Below, in pieces: positions 15,201 to 22,434 of a DNA stretch of 30,525 nt. Both the position numbers and the translations under genes were made by a program. The notes beneath the pieces were generated by a model that saw nothing but the letters and a program-made list of their open reading frames with translations, did not search any database and was not told the DNA's origin. Every line of letters starts with the position of its first letter. Position 1 is the stretch's first letter. The DNA comes from Oryzihumus sp036391795 (GTDB lineage Bacteria > Actinomycetota > Actinomycetes > Actinomycetales > Dermatophilaceae): positions 1-30,525 of the forward strand of contig NZ_DASVZH010000028.1 in NCBI RefSeq assembly GCF_036391795.1, given 5' to 3'.

Positions 15201-15852
15201 GGAGGTCGTCGCGCCCGGCCACGCCCTCCTCCAGGGCCGCGGCGTGGTCGGTCCACGCCGCCTCCTCCACGACCTTGCGGGCCGAGAGCACCGGGAGCAG
15301 CGGACGGACGGTGGCCAGCGCGGCCACACCGGCGAGGGGGAACAGGAGGAAGGCGGGCCACCACGTGGTCCCGGCGACGATCCACAACGGGCCGGACGCG
15401 AACAGCGTGCGGATCGCCTGCCACGCGCTCTGGCGCAGCAGGGTGCCGACCTCATGGGTGTCGTCGTCGATCCGGTCCAGGACCTCGCCGACCGCCTGCT
15501 CGGTGAGCGTCGACAGCGGCTGGTGCAGCGCCGCGTCGAGGAGGTCGGCGCGCAGGCGTCCCTCGGCGCGGTCGACCACCCCGGCCCACAGGGTGCGGGC
15601 GCCGGTGTCGAGCACGGCCGCCCCGACGACGCAGGCGGCGAGCAGCAGGACCAGCCGCTGGGTGGCGTGCTCGGCCAGCTGCCCGGCGACCAGCGTGCCC
15701 AGGGAGGTGCCCACGGCGGCGACCGCACACGCGAGCAGCGCCCACGCCGCCACCGGGGTGCGCAACCTCCGCCAGTCGACCGTGCGGTTGGTGTCTGGCG
15801 ATGTGGTTGGGGCGAGCACCGTGCGGACGGCCTCGAGCTGGGTCAGTGGCAT
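12286..15852 (-). CDS. Single-chain ABC exporter: two fused TMD-NBD halves with one degenerate ATP site
   Basis: An 1188-residue protein with the order TMD1-NBD1-linker-TMD2-NBD2. NBD1 has Walker A GRTGSGKS (374-381), Q422, a non-canonical signature LSSGE (477-481), Walker B VVVLDE (catalytic E502) and switch H533. NBD2 has Walker A GQVGSGKS (998-1005), Q1045, canonical LSGGQ (1097-1101), Walker B LLLADD with Asp at the catalytic-Glu position (1122), and Ser1151 where the switch His should be. The Ala/Pro/Thr-rich linker spans about 575-630. In the assembled sandwich, NBD1 Walker motifs face the good LSGGQ, while NBD2 motifs face LSSGE, giving one active and one degenerate site. The substrate is unknown; CydDC-like or multidrug export are options. 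Start ATG 15852, weak ribosome site. Confidence 0.92.
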   Translation of the reverse strand: MPLTQLEAVRTVLAPTTSPDTNRTVDWRRLRTPVAAWALLACAVAAVGTSLGTLVAGQLAEHATQRLVLLLAACVVGAAVLDTGARTLWAGVVDRAEGRLRADLLDAALHQPLSTLTEQAVGEVLDRIDDDTHEVGTLLRQSAWQAIRTLFASGPLWIVAGTTWWPAFLLFPLAGVAALATVRPLLPVLSARKVVEEAAWTDHAAALEEGVAGRDDLRASLGQAHVVRRCTELASEVHRRFNSVLELESRIGRRTGTLLHAVLAATALVGVTLVVNARLDTAELVTLFLVTTMFVGQTDMLARHLPDLQAGFGAVLRLRGLLGTESEPVGGDDLPDGPLDIQFRDLRFSYVEGRFALQQVNLDVPAGTTCALVGRTGSGKSTLASLLSRAVEPERGSVLLGGVDVLDVDLQRLRSAVGVVTQRTEILAGTLAENITLFEPVPRAEVERAVAELGLEDWVSGLPDGLDTPLGPGGTTLSSGEEQLVAFARLLVRHVRVVVLDEATARMDPVTEANVVRAAERLLSGRTGLLVAHRLSTTRRAEHVAVLEGGRVVQQGSRARLAAQPGPFQRLLEAAAEEDSAPPAHDGPLAPTPTASGAASPDDTTLATGRVGTARRTGAPPPAPRLEDVPGLARATASALRIEPQWGLVSVGLFLAAALSGAFGAVTGWIWGHLVVALQHGESPVALTAALVVSLLLSPLLLAESFRRYPRWWVSVMLRVRSAVLVGQTAQHRLERTPPGEVVARTMDADRLARYADRWVDFVNGLAIAAVTAVAARSLLAGGVLLAVMVASALASSLGRRVAGRSAAASAAARARFGRSLVSALDSVRTVKLAASTPSVHAHLREVDGGRVAAAVREHRVQALLDGVPIVMVQCGVVTAWAVLVAGGWGLATALLVAGAVNGFDWFGRVAGSVITEAPGTRAWMQTTSRLAGGGDLMRVPAGVDLVEGAAPAPVSAPREPLRTLEIAGLTAVHDDGTLGATGVDLTVGAGELVLLLGQVGSGKSSLLSALAGLVTSTGEIRWNGQPVAEPQTFLRPGRVAHVAQVPRVLSGTFTDNVRLDHPGRAVRPALETARLVPDVQSAGGPDALVGHRGVRLSGGQVQRLALARALACEAELLLADDVSSALDSATEIELWSALRERGATVIGATSKRAALAQADRVVVLVEGRVAAVGAWHELSTSWGHLAG

Positions 15853-16059
15853 CGTCTTGAACGCTACGAGATGGCACCGACGGTCGTCGCGTGGTTATTC
15901 GGGAGCCCGGACGCCGGCGCGACGGGCAGTTGCGCACATCTGCGGCCGGTACCCTTGGCGGCCGCCGCGGCCGGTCCGCGGGGACCGCGCCCACGCCGCC
16001 CGTTCCTCGCGTGCCTGCAACGAGGCGCAGCCAACTCGCCAAGACCTGGAGCCCTACCT

Positions 16060-18024
16060 GTGACTGACCTGACCACTGCCACCAGCAGTGCCGGTGCTGA
16101 CACCGCCAGCTCCCCGCAGGAGGCGCCGCCCACCGGGGCCCACCGGCCCGCGGGCGCTGCCGTGCTGCTCGCAGCCCTGGGCGTCGTCTTCGGCGACATC
16201 GGCACCAGCCCGCTGTACGCGCTGCAGACCGTGTTCTCCCTCGACCACGGCATCGTGCGACCCACCGGCGGCGACGTCTACGGGGTCGTCTCCCTGATGT
16301 TCTGGTCGGTCACCCTCATCGTGTCCGCCAAGTACGTCATGGTCCTGATGCGCGCGGACAACGACGGCGAAGGCGGGGTCATGGCCCTGGCCGCGCTCGC
16401 GCGTCGCCTGTACGCCAAGCGCGGCGGCCGCACCGGCCTGCTCATGGCCCTGGGCATCCTCGGCGTCTCGCTCTTCTACGGTGACTCCGTCATCACCCCG
16501 GCCATCAGCGTGCTGTCCGCGGTCGAGGGCCTCAAGGTGGCTGCCCCCAGCCTCGCGCACCTCGTCGTCCCCGTCGCCGCGGTCATCCTGACCGGCCTCT
16601 TCGCCGCGCAACGGTTCGGCACCGGCAAGGTCGGGGCCCTCTTCGGCCCGGTCACCCTGCTCTGGTTCGCGGCGCTCGCCGCGGCCGGTGTCCCGCAGAT
16701 CGTGGCCCACCCGAATGTGCTGGCCGGTCTGTCGCCCACCTATGCGGTGTCGTTCGTGGCCGCACACCCCGGTATCGCGTTCGTCGCCATGGGCGCGGTC
16801 GTCCTGGTGATCACCGGGGCCGAGGCGTTGTACGCGGACATGGGCCACTTCGGGCGCATGCCGATCCTGCGTGCCTGGTTCTTCGTCGTGTTCCCGGCGC
16901 TGACGCTGAACTACCTGGGCCAGGCCGCGCTCATCCTGCACCACCCCGGCGCGACCGCGAACCCGTTCTTCCTGCTGCTACCCGGCTGGTCGCAGGTCCC
17001 GATGGTGATCCTGGCGACGGCCGCGACCGTCATCGCCAGCCAGGCGGTGATCTCCGGCGCGTTCTCCCTCTCCCGGCAGGCGATGCAGCTGGGCATGCTC
17101 CCCGCGCTGAGGGTCCGTCAGACCTCCGAGCTCGAGGCCGGGCAGATCTACCTGCCGGGCGTCAACGGGGCCCTGTTCGTCGGCGTGCTCGCGCTGATGT
17201 TCGCGTTCCGTTCCTCCGCCAGGCTCGCCACGGCATACGGCGTGTCCGTCACCGGCGCGCTCGTCATCGACACCGTCCTGCTGCTGCTGGTGGCCAGGGT
17301 GCTGTGGGACTGGCCGGCGTGGAAGCTGGCCGCGGCCGGCATCGCGTTCGGCGGCATCGAGCTGACGTTCCTGGCGGGCAACCTCTCCAAGGTCGCGCAC
17401 GGCGGCTGGCTGCCGCTGCTCATCGCCGCCTGTGTCTTCACCGTCATGACGACGTGGCAGAAGGGCCGGGCGGTGGTCGCGACGAACCGGCGGCGCAAGG
17501 AGGGGCCGCTGCAGGAGTTCGTCGACCTCGTCCACGAGCGCGCCGTGCCCCGCGTCCCCGGCACCGCGGTGTTCCCGCACCCCGGCAAGGACACGACGCC
17601 GCTGGCGATGCGCGCCACCGTGGAGCACAACCACGTCCTGCACGAGCACGTCATCGTCATCTCCGCGACGGCTGTGAACGTGCCGCACGTCCCGCCGGCA
17701 GAGCAGCTGACGGTCGACGACCTGGGCTACGCGGACGACGGCATCCTCCACCTGTCGGTGCGCTACGGCTTCGCCGACCACGTGGACCTGCCGGCCGCGC
17801 TTCGCCAGGCCTGTGCCGACGACCTGATCGGACCGGGCATCGACGTCGAGGGCGCGTCCTACTTCCTCTCACGCGGCACGATCAGCCTCGGCCCGGAGAA
17901 GGTCATGGCGACCTGGCGCAAGCGGCTGTTCACCCAGCTCGCCCGGCACGCCGCCGACCCGGCCGAGTACTTCGGCCTGCCCAGGCAGCGGATCGTGACG
18001 ATGGGAAGCCACGTCACGCTGTAG
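16060..18024 (+). CDS. kup: Kup-family potassium uptake transporter
   Basis: A 654-residue K+ transporter (KUP/HAK/KT family). The signature GVVFGDIGTSPLYALQ (about 41-56) is at helix 1, followed by DNDGEGGVMAL, a GDSVITPAISVLSAVEG segment, and about 12 hydrophobic helices. From about residue 460 there is a cytoplasmic domain (PRVPGTAVFPHP, YFLSRGTISLG). Kup proteins import K+ with protons, mainly for osmotic or acid adaptation. The start is GTG 16060 with GGAG 8 bases upstream; the frame is open far upstream, but only as antisense of the ABC gene. In the 207-base divergent intergenic region (15853-16059) I see no recognisable c-di-AMP riboswitch and no clear promoter. Confidence 0.95.
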   Translation: MTDLTTATSSAGADTASSPQEAPPTGAHRPAGAAVLLAALGVVFGDIGTSPLYALQTVFSLDHGIVRPTGGDVYGVVSLMFWSVTLIVSAKYVMVLMRADNDGEGGVMALAALARRLYAKRGGRTGLLMALGILGVSLFYGDSVITPAISVLSAVEGLKVAAPSLAHLVVPVAAVILTGLFAAQRFGTGKVGALFGPVTLLWFAALAAAGVPQIVAHPNVLAGLSPTYAVSFVAAHPGIAFVAMGAVVLVITGAEALYADMGHFGRMPILRAWFFVVFPALTLNYLGQAALILHHPGATANPFFLLLPGWSQVPMVILATAATVIASQAVISGAFSLSRQAMQLGMLPALRVRQTSELEAGQIYLPGVNGALFVGVLALMFAFRSSARLATAYGVSVTGALVIDTVLLLLVARVLWDWPAWKLAAAGIAFGGIELTFLAGNLSKVAHGGWLPLLIAACVFTVMTTWQKGRAVVATNRRRKEGPLQEFVDLVHERAVPRVPGTAVFPHPGKDTTPLAMRATVEHNHVLHEHVIVISATAVNVPHVPPAEQLTVDDLGYADDGILHLSVRYGFADHVDLPAALRQACADDLIGPGIDVEGASYFLSRGTISLGPEKVMATWRKRLFTQLARHAADPAEYFGLPRQRIVTMGSHVTL

Positions 18025-18031
18025 ACCCCCG

Positions 18032-18349
18032 TCAGCGGGCGACGTTCGCCGGCGGCGTGATCTGCCGCTTGAGGATCTTGCCCGTGGCGTTCTTCGGCAG
18101 GCCGTCCAGGAACCACACGTGCCGCGGGTACTTGTAGGCCGCGAGACGCTCCCTGACGAAGCTGGACAGCTCCTCTGCGGTGGCCGTCGTGCCCGCCTTG
18201 AGGGTGACGGCCGCTCCGATCTCCTCCCCCAGGGTCGGGTGCGGTATGCCGACGACCGCCACCTCGGCGACGGCCGGGTGCTCGTAGATGACCTCTTCGA
18301 CCTGGCGCGGGTAGACGTTGTAGCCGCCGCGGATGATCAGGTCACCCAC
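18032..18349 (-). pseudogene. Acyl-CoA synthetase remnant: lone AMP-binding C-terminal domain
   Basis: About 105 residues equal only the C-terminal lid domain of an AMP-forming acyl-CoA synthetase. It opens GDLIIRGGYNVYPRQVEEV, where complete enzymes have the D-R-x-K-D-L-I-I hinge, and continues through HPAVAEVAVVGIPHPTLGEE to the catalytic-lysine motif NATGKILKRQI. The adenylation domain of roughly 400 residues is missing. Reading upstream in frame gives only RASRAV and then a TGA. A GTG at 18349 with weak AGGG upstream could still start translation. The break lies 27 bases from the stop of the GAF/PucR regulator, so a deletion that removed most of an acs gene behind the regulator is the simplest explanation. 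A stand-alone lid domain is the alternative. Confidence 0.8.
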
Positions 18350-18376
18350 CGCCCTGCTCGCCCTGACCGGTGCGCC

Positions 18377-20308
18377 TCACGACGCAGACAGCACCTGCCG
18401 CAGCTTCAGGGCCAGGTGGACCTGCAAGGCGCCGTCGCCGGTGCGCCACCCGGCACCGAGCAGCTGCGTCGCGCGGTCCAGACGCTGGTACAGCGTGTTG
18501 ACGTGCACGTACAAGGCCGCCGAGGTGCGTGCCAGGTTGCCGTCGCACTGGAAGTACGTGGTCAGCGTCCGGGCCAGCTCGCTGTGGCGCTGCTGGTCGT
18601 AGTCGAGCAGCGGCCCGATCTGGGTCTGCACGAAGCGCTCGAGCTCCTCGCGCCCGCTCTGGTTGAACAGGAGGCCGTAGATGCCCAGGTCGGCCGGGGA
18701 CGCCCCTTGCCCGTCCCGCTCCAGGGTCAACAGCACCTCCAGGCACCGGGCGGCGTCCCGGTACGCCGCGGCGACCTCGGGGACCCCTCCGGCGCAGGCA
18801 GCGCCCCCGACGGTGACGGGGACGCCGGAGGTGTGCGAGAGCCGGCTGCTCAGGTCTCGGGCGCGCGCCCCGGGATCGGTGTCGCCGGGCAGGAGCAGCA
18901 CGGTCGAGCCGGCGTGCTCCGCCACGATCCCCTGGTTCTGGTGGGCCACCGAGGCCGCCTCCTCGACCAGCAGCCGGCGCAGGTCACTGGTCCGTCCGCG
19001 GGCCACGAGCACGGTGACCGGTTGGTCCAGGACCAGTCCCATCAGCGCGGCGCGTCGGCGGATCCCGTCGACGTCCTCCATCCGGGGGCTCAGCAGGTCG
19101 TCGAGCATCTCCCCGCGCATCCGGTGCTCGGCCTCGGTGAGGCTGCGCTCGTTGAGGAGCATGAGGGCGGTGACCAGGGCGACGCGTTCCAGGGAGCGCA
19201 CGTCGGAGTCATCGAGCCCATCGCGGGCCAGGACGAGCACACCCAGGACGTCCGTGCCGGCGACGATCGGGGTGACGCACAGGGACGGCAGGCCGTCGAC
19301 CGCGAGGCGGTGGGTGCGCCGGCGGGCGGTGCTCTCCCGGCACGCCTGACGCACCGCGGCCCTGACCGGACAGGCCCCGGCGTCGGGGGCGCTGTCGGAG
19401 GTGAGCGTCACCGGCCCGGCGGCGCACACCTGCTGCCCGCGAGGGTCGAAGACCGCCAGGCTGGCATCCAGGACCTGTGCCACGGTCGCGGCCACATCCG
19501 GCATCCCGCCGCCCTCGAGGACGATGGTCGTGAGCTTGGTGTGCAGCGCGGCGGCCCGTTCGACCGACAGGCTGTTCTCCCTGATCACCGAGTTGGCATG
19601 GGTGAGCTCGCTCAGGGCGCGGTGAAGCTCCTGGAAGAGGGACGCGTTCTCGATGGCGATCGCGGCATGGTTGGCCAGCGAGATGAGCAGCGCGACCTCT
19701 TCCTGGCTGAACGGACGGGCGCGACGGTTCGCCGCGAAGAGCACGCCGATCACGCGGCCGGCCCGCGTCAACGGGACGCCCTGGATCGCGATGAGGCCCT
19801 CGAGGCCGACAACGTCGTCAACGGTGTGGTTGAACCGGGGATCGGCGAAGTAGTCCGCGGTGCTGTAGGGCACCCCGCTCTTGGCGACCAGGCCCCCGAG
19901 TCCGGCGCCCATGTCCAGCCGGGCGGTCTGGAACTCGGTCGTGCGGATGCCGTCGGTGACACGCATGAAGGTGTCCCCGCGCTCCTCGTCGTGGAGCATC
20001 AGGTAGGCGGCGTCCGTGTGCAGCAGGGCCCGAGCGCGGCGCACGATGGACTGCAGCACCGCCTCGAGGTCACGGGTGGAGGACAGGTCGCCGGCCGTCT
20101 CGTACAAGGCAGCGAGCTCGGCCTCGCGCCGCCGGTGCTGCTCCAGGACACCACGCAGGCGCATCGCCTTCTCCACGAGCGGGTGGCCGTCGGGCAGACG
20201 GCTCGACAGGGCCTCGAAGGCTCGCTCAGGCGCCTCGGCGAGCAAGAGGTCCAGCACGCTGTCGAGCTCTGCTCCAGGTGCCTCCGGCCTGGACGGCGAC
20301 ATGGGCAC
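18377..20308 (-). CDS. GAF-domain PucR-type transcriptional regulator
   Basis: A 643-residue regulator. After a helical N-terminus (about 15-75), a canonical GAF domain runs from about 80 to 220 (ALLHTDAAYLMLHDEE, FVFAANRR-like GVLFAANRRARPFSQEE, LANHAAIAIENA). A second, weaker GAF/PucR-GGDEF-like region spans about 280-540. The C-terminus is a PucR helix-turn-helix (LARTLTTYFQCDGNLARTSAALYVHVNTLYQRLDR). Such proteins activate catabolic genes in response to small ligands. GTG 20308 has GGAAGG seven bases upstream; the ATG two codons later (20302) is the alternative. It lies between the acs remnant and the liv genes on the same strand. A 20-bp palindrome upstream of it recurs before livG and the acyl-CoA synthetase, suggesting auto- and locus control. 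Confidence 0.9.
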   Translation of the reverse strand: MPMSPSRPEAPGAELDSVLDLLLAEAPERAFEALSSRLPDGHPLVEKAMRLRGVLEQHRRREAELAALYETAGDLSSTRDLEAVLQSIVRRARALLHTDAAYLMLHDEERGDTFMRVTDGIRTTEFQTARLDMGAGLGGLVAKSGVPYSTADYFADPRFNHTVDDVVGLEGLIAIQGVPLTRAGRVIGVLFAANRRARPFSQEEVALLISLANHAAIAIENASLFQELHRALSELTHANSVIRENSLSVERAAALHTKLTTIVLEGGGMPDVAATVAQVLDASLAVFDPRGQQVCAAGPVTLTSDSAPDAGACPVRAAVRQACRESTARRRTHRLAVDGLPSLCVTPIVAGTDVLGVLVLARDGLDDSDVRSLERVALVTALMLLNERSLTEAEHRMRGEMLDDLLSPRMEDVDGIRRRAALMGLVLDQPVTVLVARGRTSDLRRLLVEEAASVAHQNQGIVAEHAGSTVLLLPGDTDPGARARDLSSRLSHTSGVPVTVGGAACAGGVPEVAAAYRDAARCLEVLLTLERDGQGASPADLGIYGLLFNQSGREELERFVQTQIGPLLDYDQQRHSELARTLTTYFQCDGNLARTSAALYVHVNTLYQRLDRATQLLGAGWRTGDGALQVHLALKLRQVLSAS

Positions 20309-20373
20309 GCGGTTGCCTTCCCCTCTCCCCCGTGGTCGTTTCCCTAGGGATACGCCTGTGCGACGGCTCCCGT

Positions 20374-20393
20374 CCATGGAGAAAGACTCCACG
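20374..20393 (-). promoter_or_regulatory. Putative operator A upstream of the GAF/PucR regulator
   Basis: Minus-strand sequence CGTGGAGTCTTTCTCCATGG contains TGGAG-N5-CTCCA. It matches 15 of 20 positions of operator B at 25256-25275. It sits 66-85 bases before the regulator start and inside a wider inverted repeat (CCGTCCATG at 20370-20378 with CATGGACGG at 20401-20409). Confidence 0.5.
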
Positions 20394-20419
20394 TGTGAGG
20401 CATGGACGGTGTGGGATCC

Positions 20420-20447
20420 ATCCACCTGCGGGTGCCTGCGGGTGGAT
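20420..20447. terminator. Candidate hairpin after livM
   Basis: Arms 20420-20429 and 20438-20447 pair over ten bases, with a G-T pair on the plus strand and one mismatch on the minus strand, around an 8-base loop. It lies 16 bases beyond the livM stop (minus strand), so a role ending the liv operon before the regulator promoter is plausible. There is no T-tract. Confidence 0.4.
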
Positions 20448-20462
20448 GCTCCGTGCTGTCGA

Positions 20463-21500
20463 TCACCGCGGTTCGGGTGCGACTTCCGCTGCCCTGCCGG
20501 CGGGGGCGTCCTGGACTGGTGGCGCCTGCTCGCTCGTCTCGCGGCGGCCGCTGCGCAGCCAGTGGGTGGCGGTCCCCCACAGGCCGCGCCGGAAGACCAG
20601 CACGACCACGATGAAGATCGCGCCCGTGACCAGGCCGACCTCCTCGAAGCCGGCCGTGGAGAGCCAGTCCTCGAGCCGGACGACGAGCGCCGCGCCGACG
20701 AGGCTCCCCCAGAGGGTGCCGATGCCGCCGAGCACGGTCATGACCACGACCTGCCCGGAGGTGGTCCAGTACAGCGCGTCGAGGGCGACGAAGCCCTGGT
20801 TGACGGCGAACACCCCACCGGCGAGACCGGAGAGGGTCGCGGAGATGACGAACGCGACGAGCTGGTAGCGGCTGACGGGGTAGCCCAGGGCGCGCACGCG
20901 GGCGGGGTTGTCCCGGATGGCGACGATCACCCGACCGAACGGGGAGTGCACCACGCGCCACGCGGCATACAGGCCGGCGAGGATCACCGGAAGGGCCGCG
21001 TAGTAGAAGAGGAAGGAGTCGGACAGGTCGATGCCGGGCAGGGTCCGCGGGATCCCCTGCAGCCCGTTCTCCCCGCCGGTGACGTCGCGCCACTGGTTGG
21101 CCACGTAGTAGATGGTCTGGGCGAACGCCAGCGTCACCATCGCGAAGTAGATGCCGGTCCGTCGCACGGAGAGCAGGCCGATGGGCACCGCGAGGACTCC
21201 CGCGGCGGCGGCCCCGCCCAGGACGGCGACGTAGAACGGCAGTCCGCTGTGCAGGGCGATCAGTCCTGTCGTGTATGCCGCGGTGCCCCAGAAGGCGGCG
21301 TGCCCGAAGGAGAGCAGCCCGGTGAAGCCGAGCAGCAGGTCCACGGCAACGGCGAACAGCCCCCAGCACAGGATGTCCGTGGCCACGGGCGGGTACAACG
21401 TCCACGGCAGGGCAGCGGCGAGGACCAGGCCGACGAGCAGGAGGCCGTAGCGGACCCAGGCCGGACGTCGGCCCAGTGCGCGCAGGACGGTGAGGGTCAT
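20463..21500 (-). CDS. livM: Branched-chain amino acid-type ABC permease, LivM-like
   Basis: A 345-residue inner-membrane permease of the LivM family. It has 8-10 hydrophobic helices, the conserved GLLSFGHAAFWGTAAYTTGL segment, and the cytoplasmic coupling loop SPFGRVIVAIRDNPARVRALGYPVSRYQL that contacts the ATPases. It ends with a hydrophilic tail of about 30 residues. The ATG at 21500 overlaps the livH stop by four bases (ATGA), so the two are translationally coupled. It forms the membrane channel with LivH. LivM/LivH-type systems carry branched amino acids but also amides, urea and aromatic acids, so the substrate is open. Confidence 0.93.
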   Translation of the reverse strand: MTLTVLRALGRRPAWVRYGLLLVGLVLAAALPWTLYPPVATDILCWGLFAVAVDLLLGFTGLLSFGHAAFWGTAAYTTGLIALHSGLPFYVAVLGGAAAAGVLAVPIGLLSVRRTGIYFAMVTLAFAQTIYYVANQWRDVTGGENGLQGIPRTLPGIDLSDSFLFYYAALPVILAGLYAAWRVVHSPFGRVIVAIRDNPARVRALGYPVSRYQLVAFVISATLSGLAGGVFAVNQGFVALDALYWTTSGQVVVMTVLGGIGTLWGSLVGAALVVRLEDWLSTAGFEEVGLVTGAIFIVVVLVFRRGLWGTATHWLRSGRRETSEQAPPVQDAPAGRAAEVAPEPR

Positions 21501-22360
21501 GCGTGCTCCTCCGTGCCGAACAGCCCAGCGGGGCGGACCAGCAGGACCACCGCCATGAGGATGAAGACGAGGGTCTGGGACAGCGCGGGCACGTAGAGGT
21601 TGCCCAGCGCCTGGACCATGCCGATCACGAAGCCGGCCAGGACGGAGCCGAAGACCGAGCCCAGACCACCGATCACGACCACAGCGAAGACGACGATGAT
21701 CAGGTCGGCGCCCATGGCCGAGTTCACGGCACGGGTCGGTGCGGCCAGGACGCCCGCCAGGGCGGCGAGCGCGACACCGAAACCGAAGGCGGGCGTGACC
21801 CAGCGGCCCACGTTGACCCCCAGCGCCCGGCTCAGCTCCGGCCGCTCGGTGGCCGCCCGGATGATCGTGCCGACCCGGCTGCGGGAGAGCACCAGCCACA
21901 CCCCGGCGCACAGCAGGACAGACAGGACGAGGACGAAGACCTGGTAGGCGGGGAAGGTGAACAGCCCCAGGTTCACCGAGCCGTGGAACGGCCCATGGTC
22001 GAACGGCTGGGACTGGACGCCGTACTTCGCCCGGACGGCGTCCTGCAGCACCAGCGCCAGGCCGAACGTGAGCAGGAAGTTGTACAACGGGTCGAGCCCA
22101 CTGAGGTGGCGGACCAGGAAACGCTCGACCAGCGCGCCCAGCACGCCCATGAGGATCGGGACCACCACCAGGGCGACCCAGAAGCTCACCCCGGCGGCGG
22201 TCAGCACCAGGGCACCGAAGGCGCCCAGCATGTACAGCGCGCCGTGGGCGAAGTTGACCACCCTCAACATGCCGAAGATGACGGTCAGGCCCAGGGCCAG
22301 CAGGGCATAGAAGCTGCCGCCGACGAGGCCGTTGAAGGCCTGCTGCAGGAATCCGGTCAC
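21497..22360 (-). CDS. livH: Branched-chain amino acid-type ABC permease, LivH-like
   Basis: A 287-residue permease. It starts FLQQAFNGLVGGSFYALLALGLTVIFG and contains VVNFAHGALYMLGA, the family hallmark. The EAA-like coupling loop is SRVGTIIRAATERPELSRALGVN. The last helix ends VRPAGLFGTEEHA. GTG 22360 follows AAGGAAAGG with proper spacing. It overlaps livM by four bases and is separated from the upstream binding-protein gene by 74 bases that hold a strong stem-loop, which would lower its expression relative to the binding protein. Confidence 0.94.
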   Translation of the reverse strand: MTGFLQQAFNGLVGGSFYALLALGLTVIFGMLRVVNFAHGALYMLGAFGALVLTAAGVSFWVALVVVPILMGVLGALVERFLVRHLSGLDPLYNFLLTFGLALVLQDAVRAKYGVQSQPFDHGPFHGSVNLGLFTFPAYQVFVLVLSVLLCAGVWLVLSRSRVGTIIRAATERPELSRALGVNVGRWVTPAFGFGVALAALAGVLAAPTRAVNSAMGADLIIVVFAVVVIGGLGSVFGSVLAGFVIGMVQALGNLYVPALSQTLVFILMAVVLLVRPAGLFGTEEHA

Positions 22361-22385
22361 GTTGCCTTTCCTTGTTCTCCGCCGG

Positions 22386-22421
22386 GTCTGCCGCGTCCCG
22401 ACAGGGCGGGACGCAGCAGAC
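22386..22421 (-). promoter_or_regulatory. Intercistronic stem-loop between binding protein and livH
   Basis: Arms 22386-22400 and 22407-22421 pair over 15 bases, with one wobble on the minus-strand RNA, around a 6-base loop. It begins 13 bases after the binding-protein stop and ends 25 bases before the livH ribosome site. There is no T-run. A partial terminator or mRNA 3'-end stabiliser favouring the binding protein is likely. Confidence 0.6.
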
Positions 22422-22434
22422 CGCGGGGAATCGG

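Noticed and set aside
14941..16059. Upstream extension of the kup frame
   Set aside because: It is antisense to the ABC exporter gene; family similarity begins only after GTG 16060, which has a ribosome site.
15853..16059. c-di-AMP riboswitch before kup
   Set aside because: Such riboswitches precede some K+ transporter genes, but I could not find the conserved ydaO core motifs; only a generic CGGTCC/GGACCG hairpin is visible.
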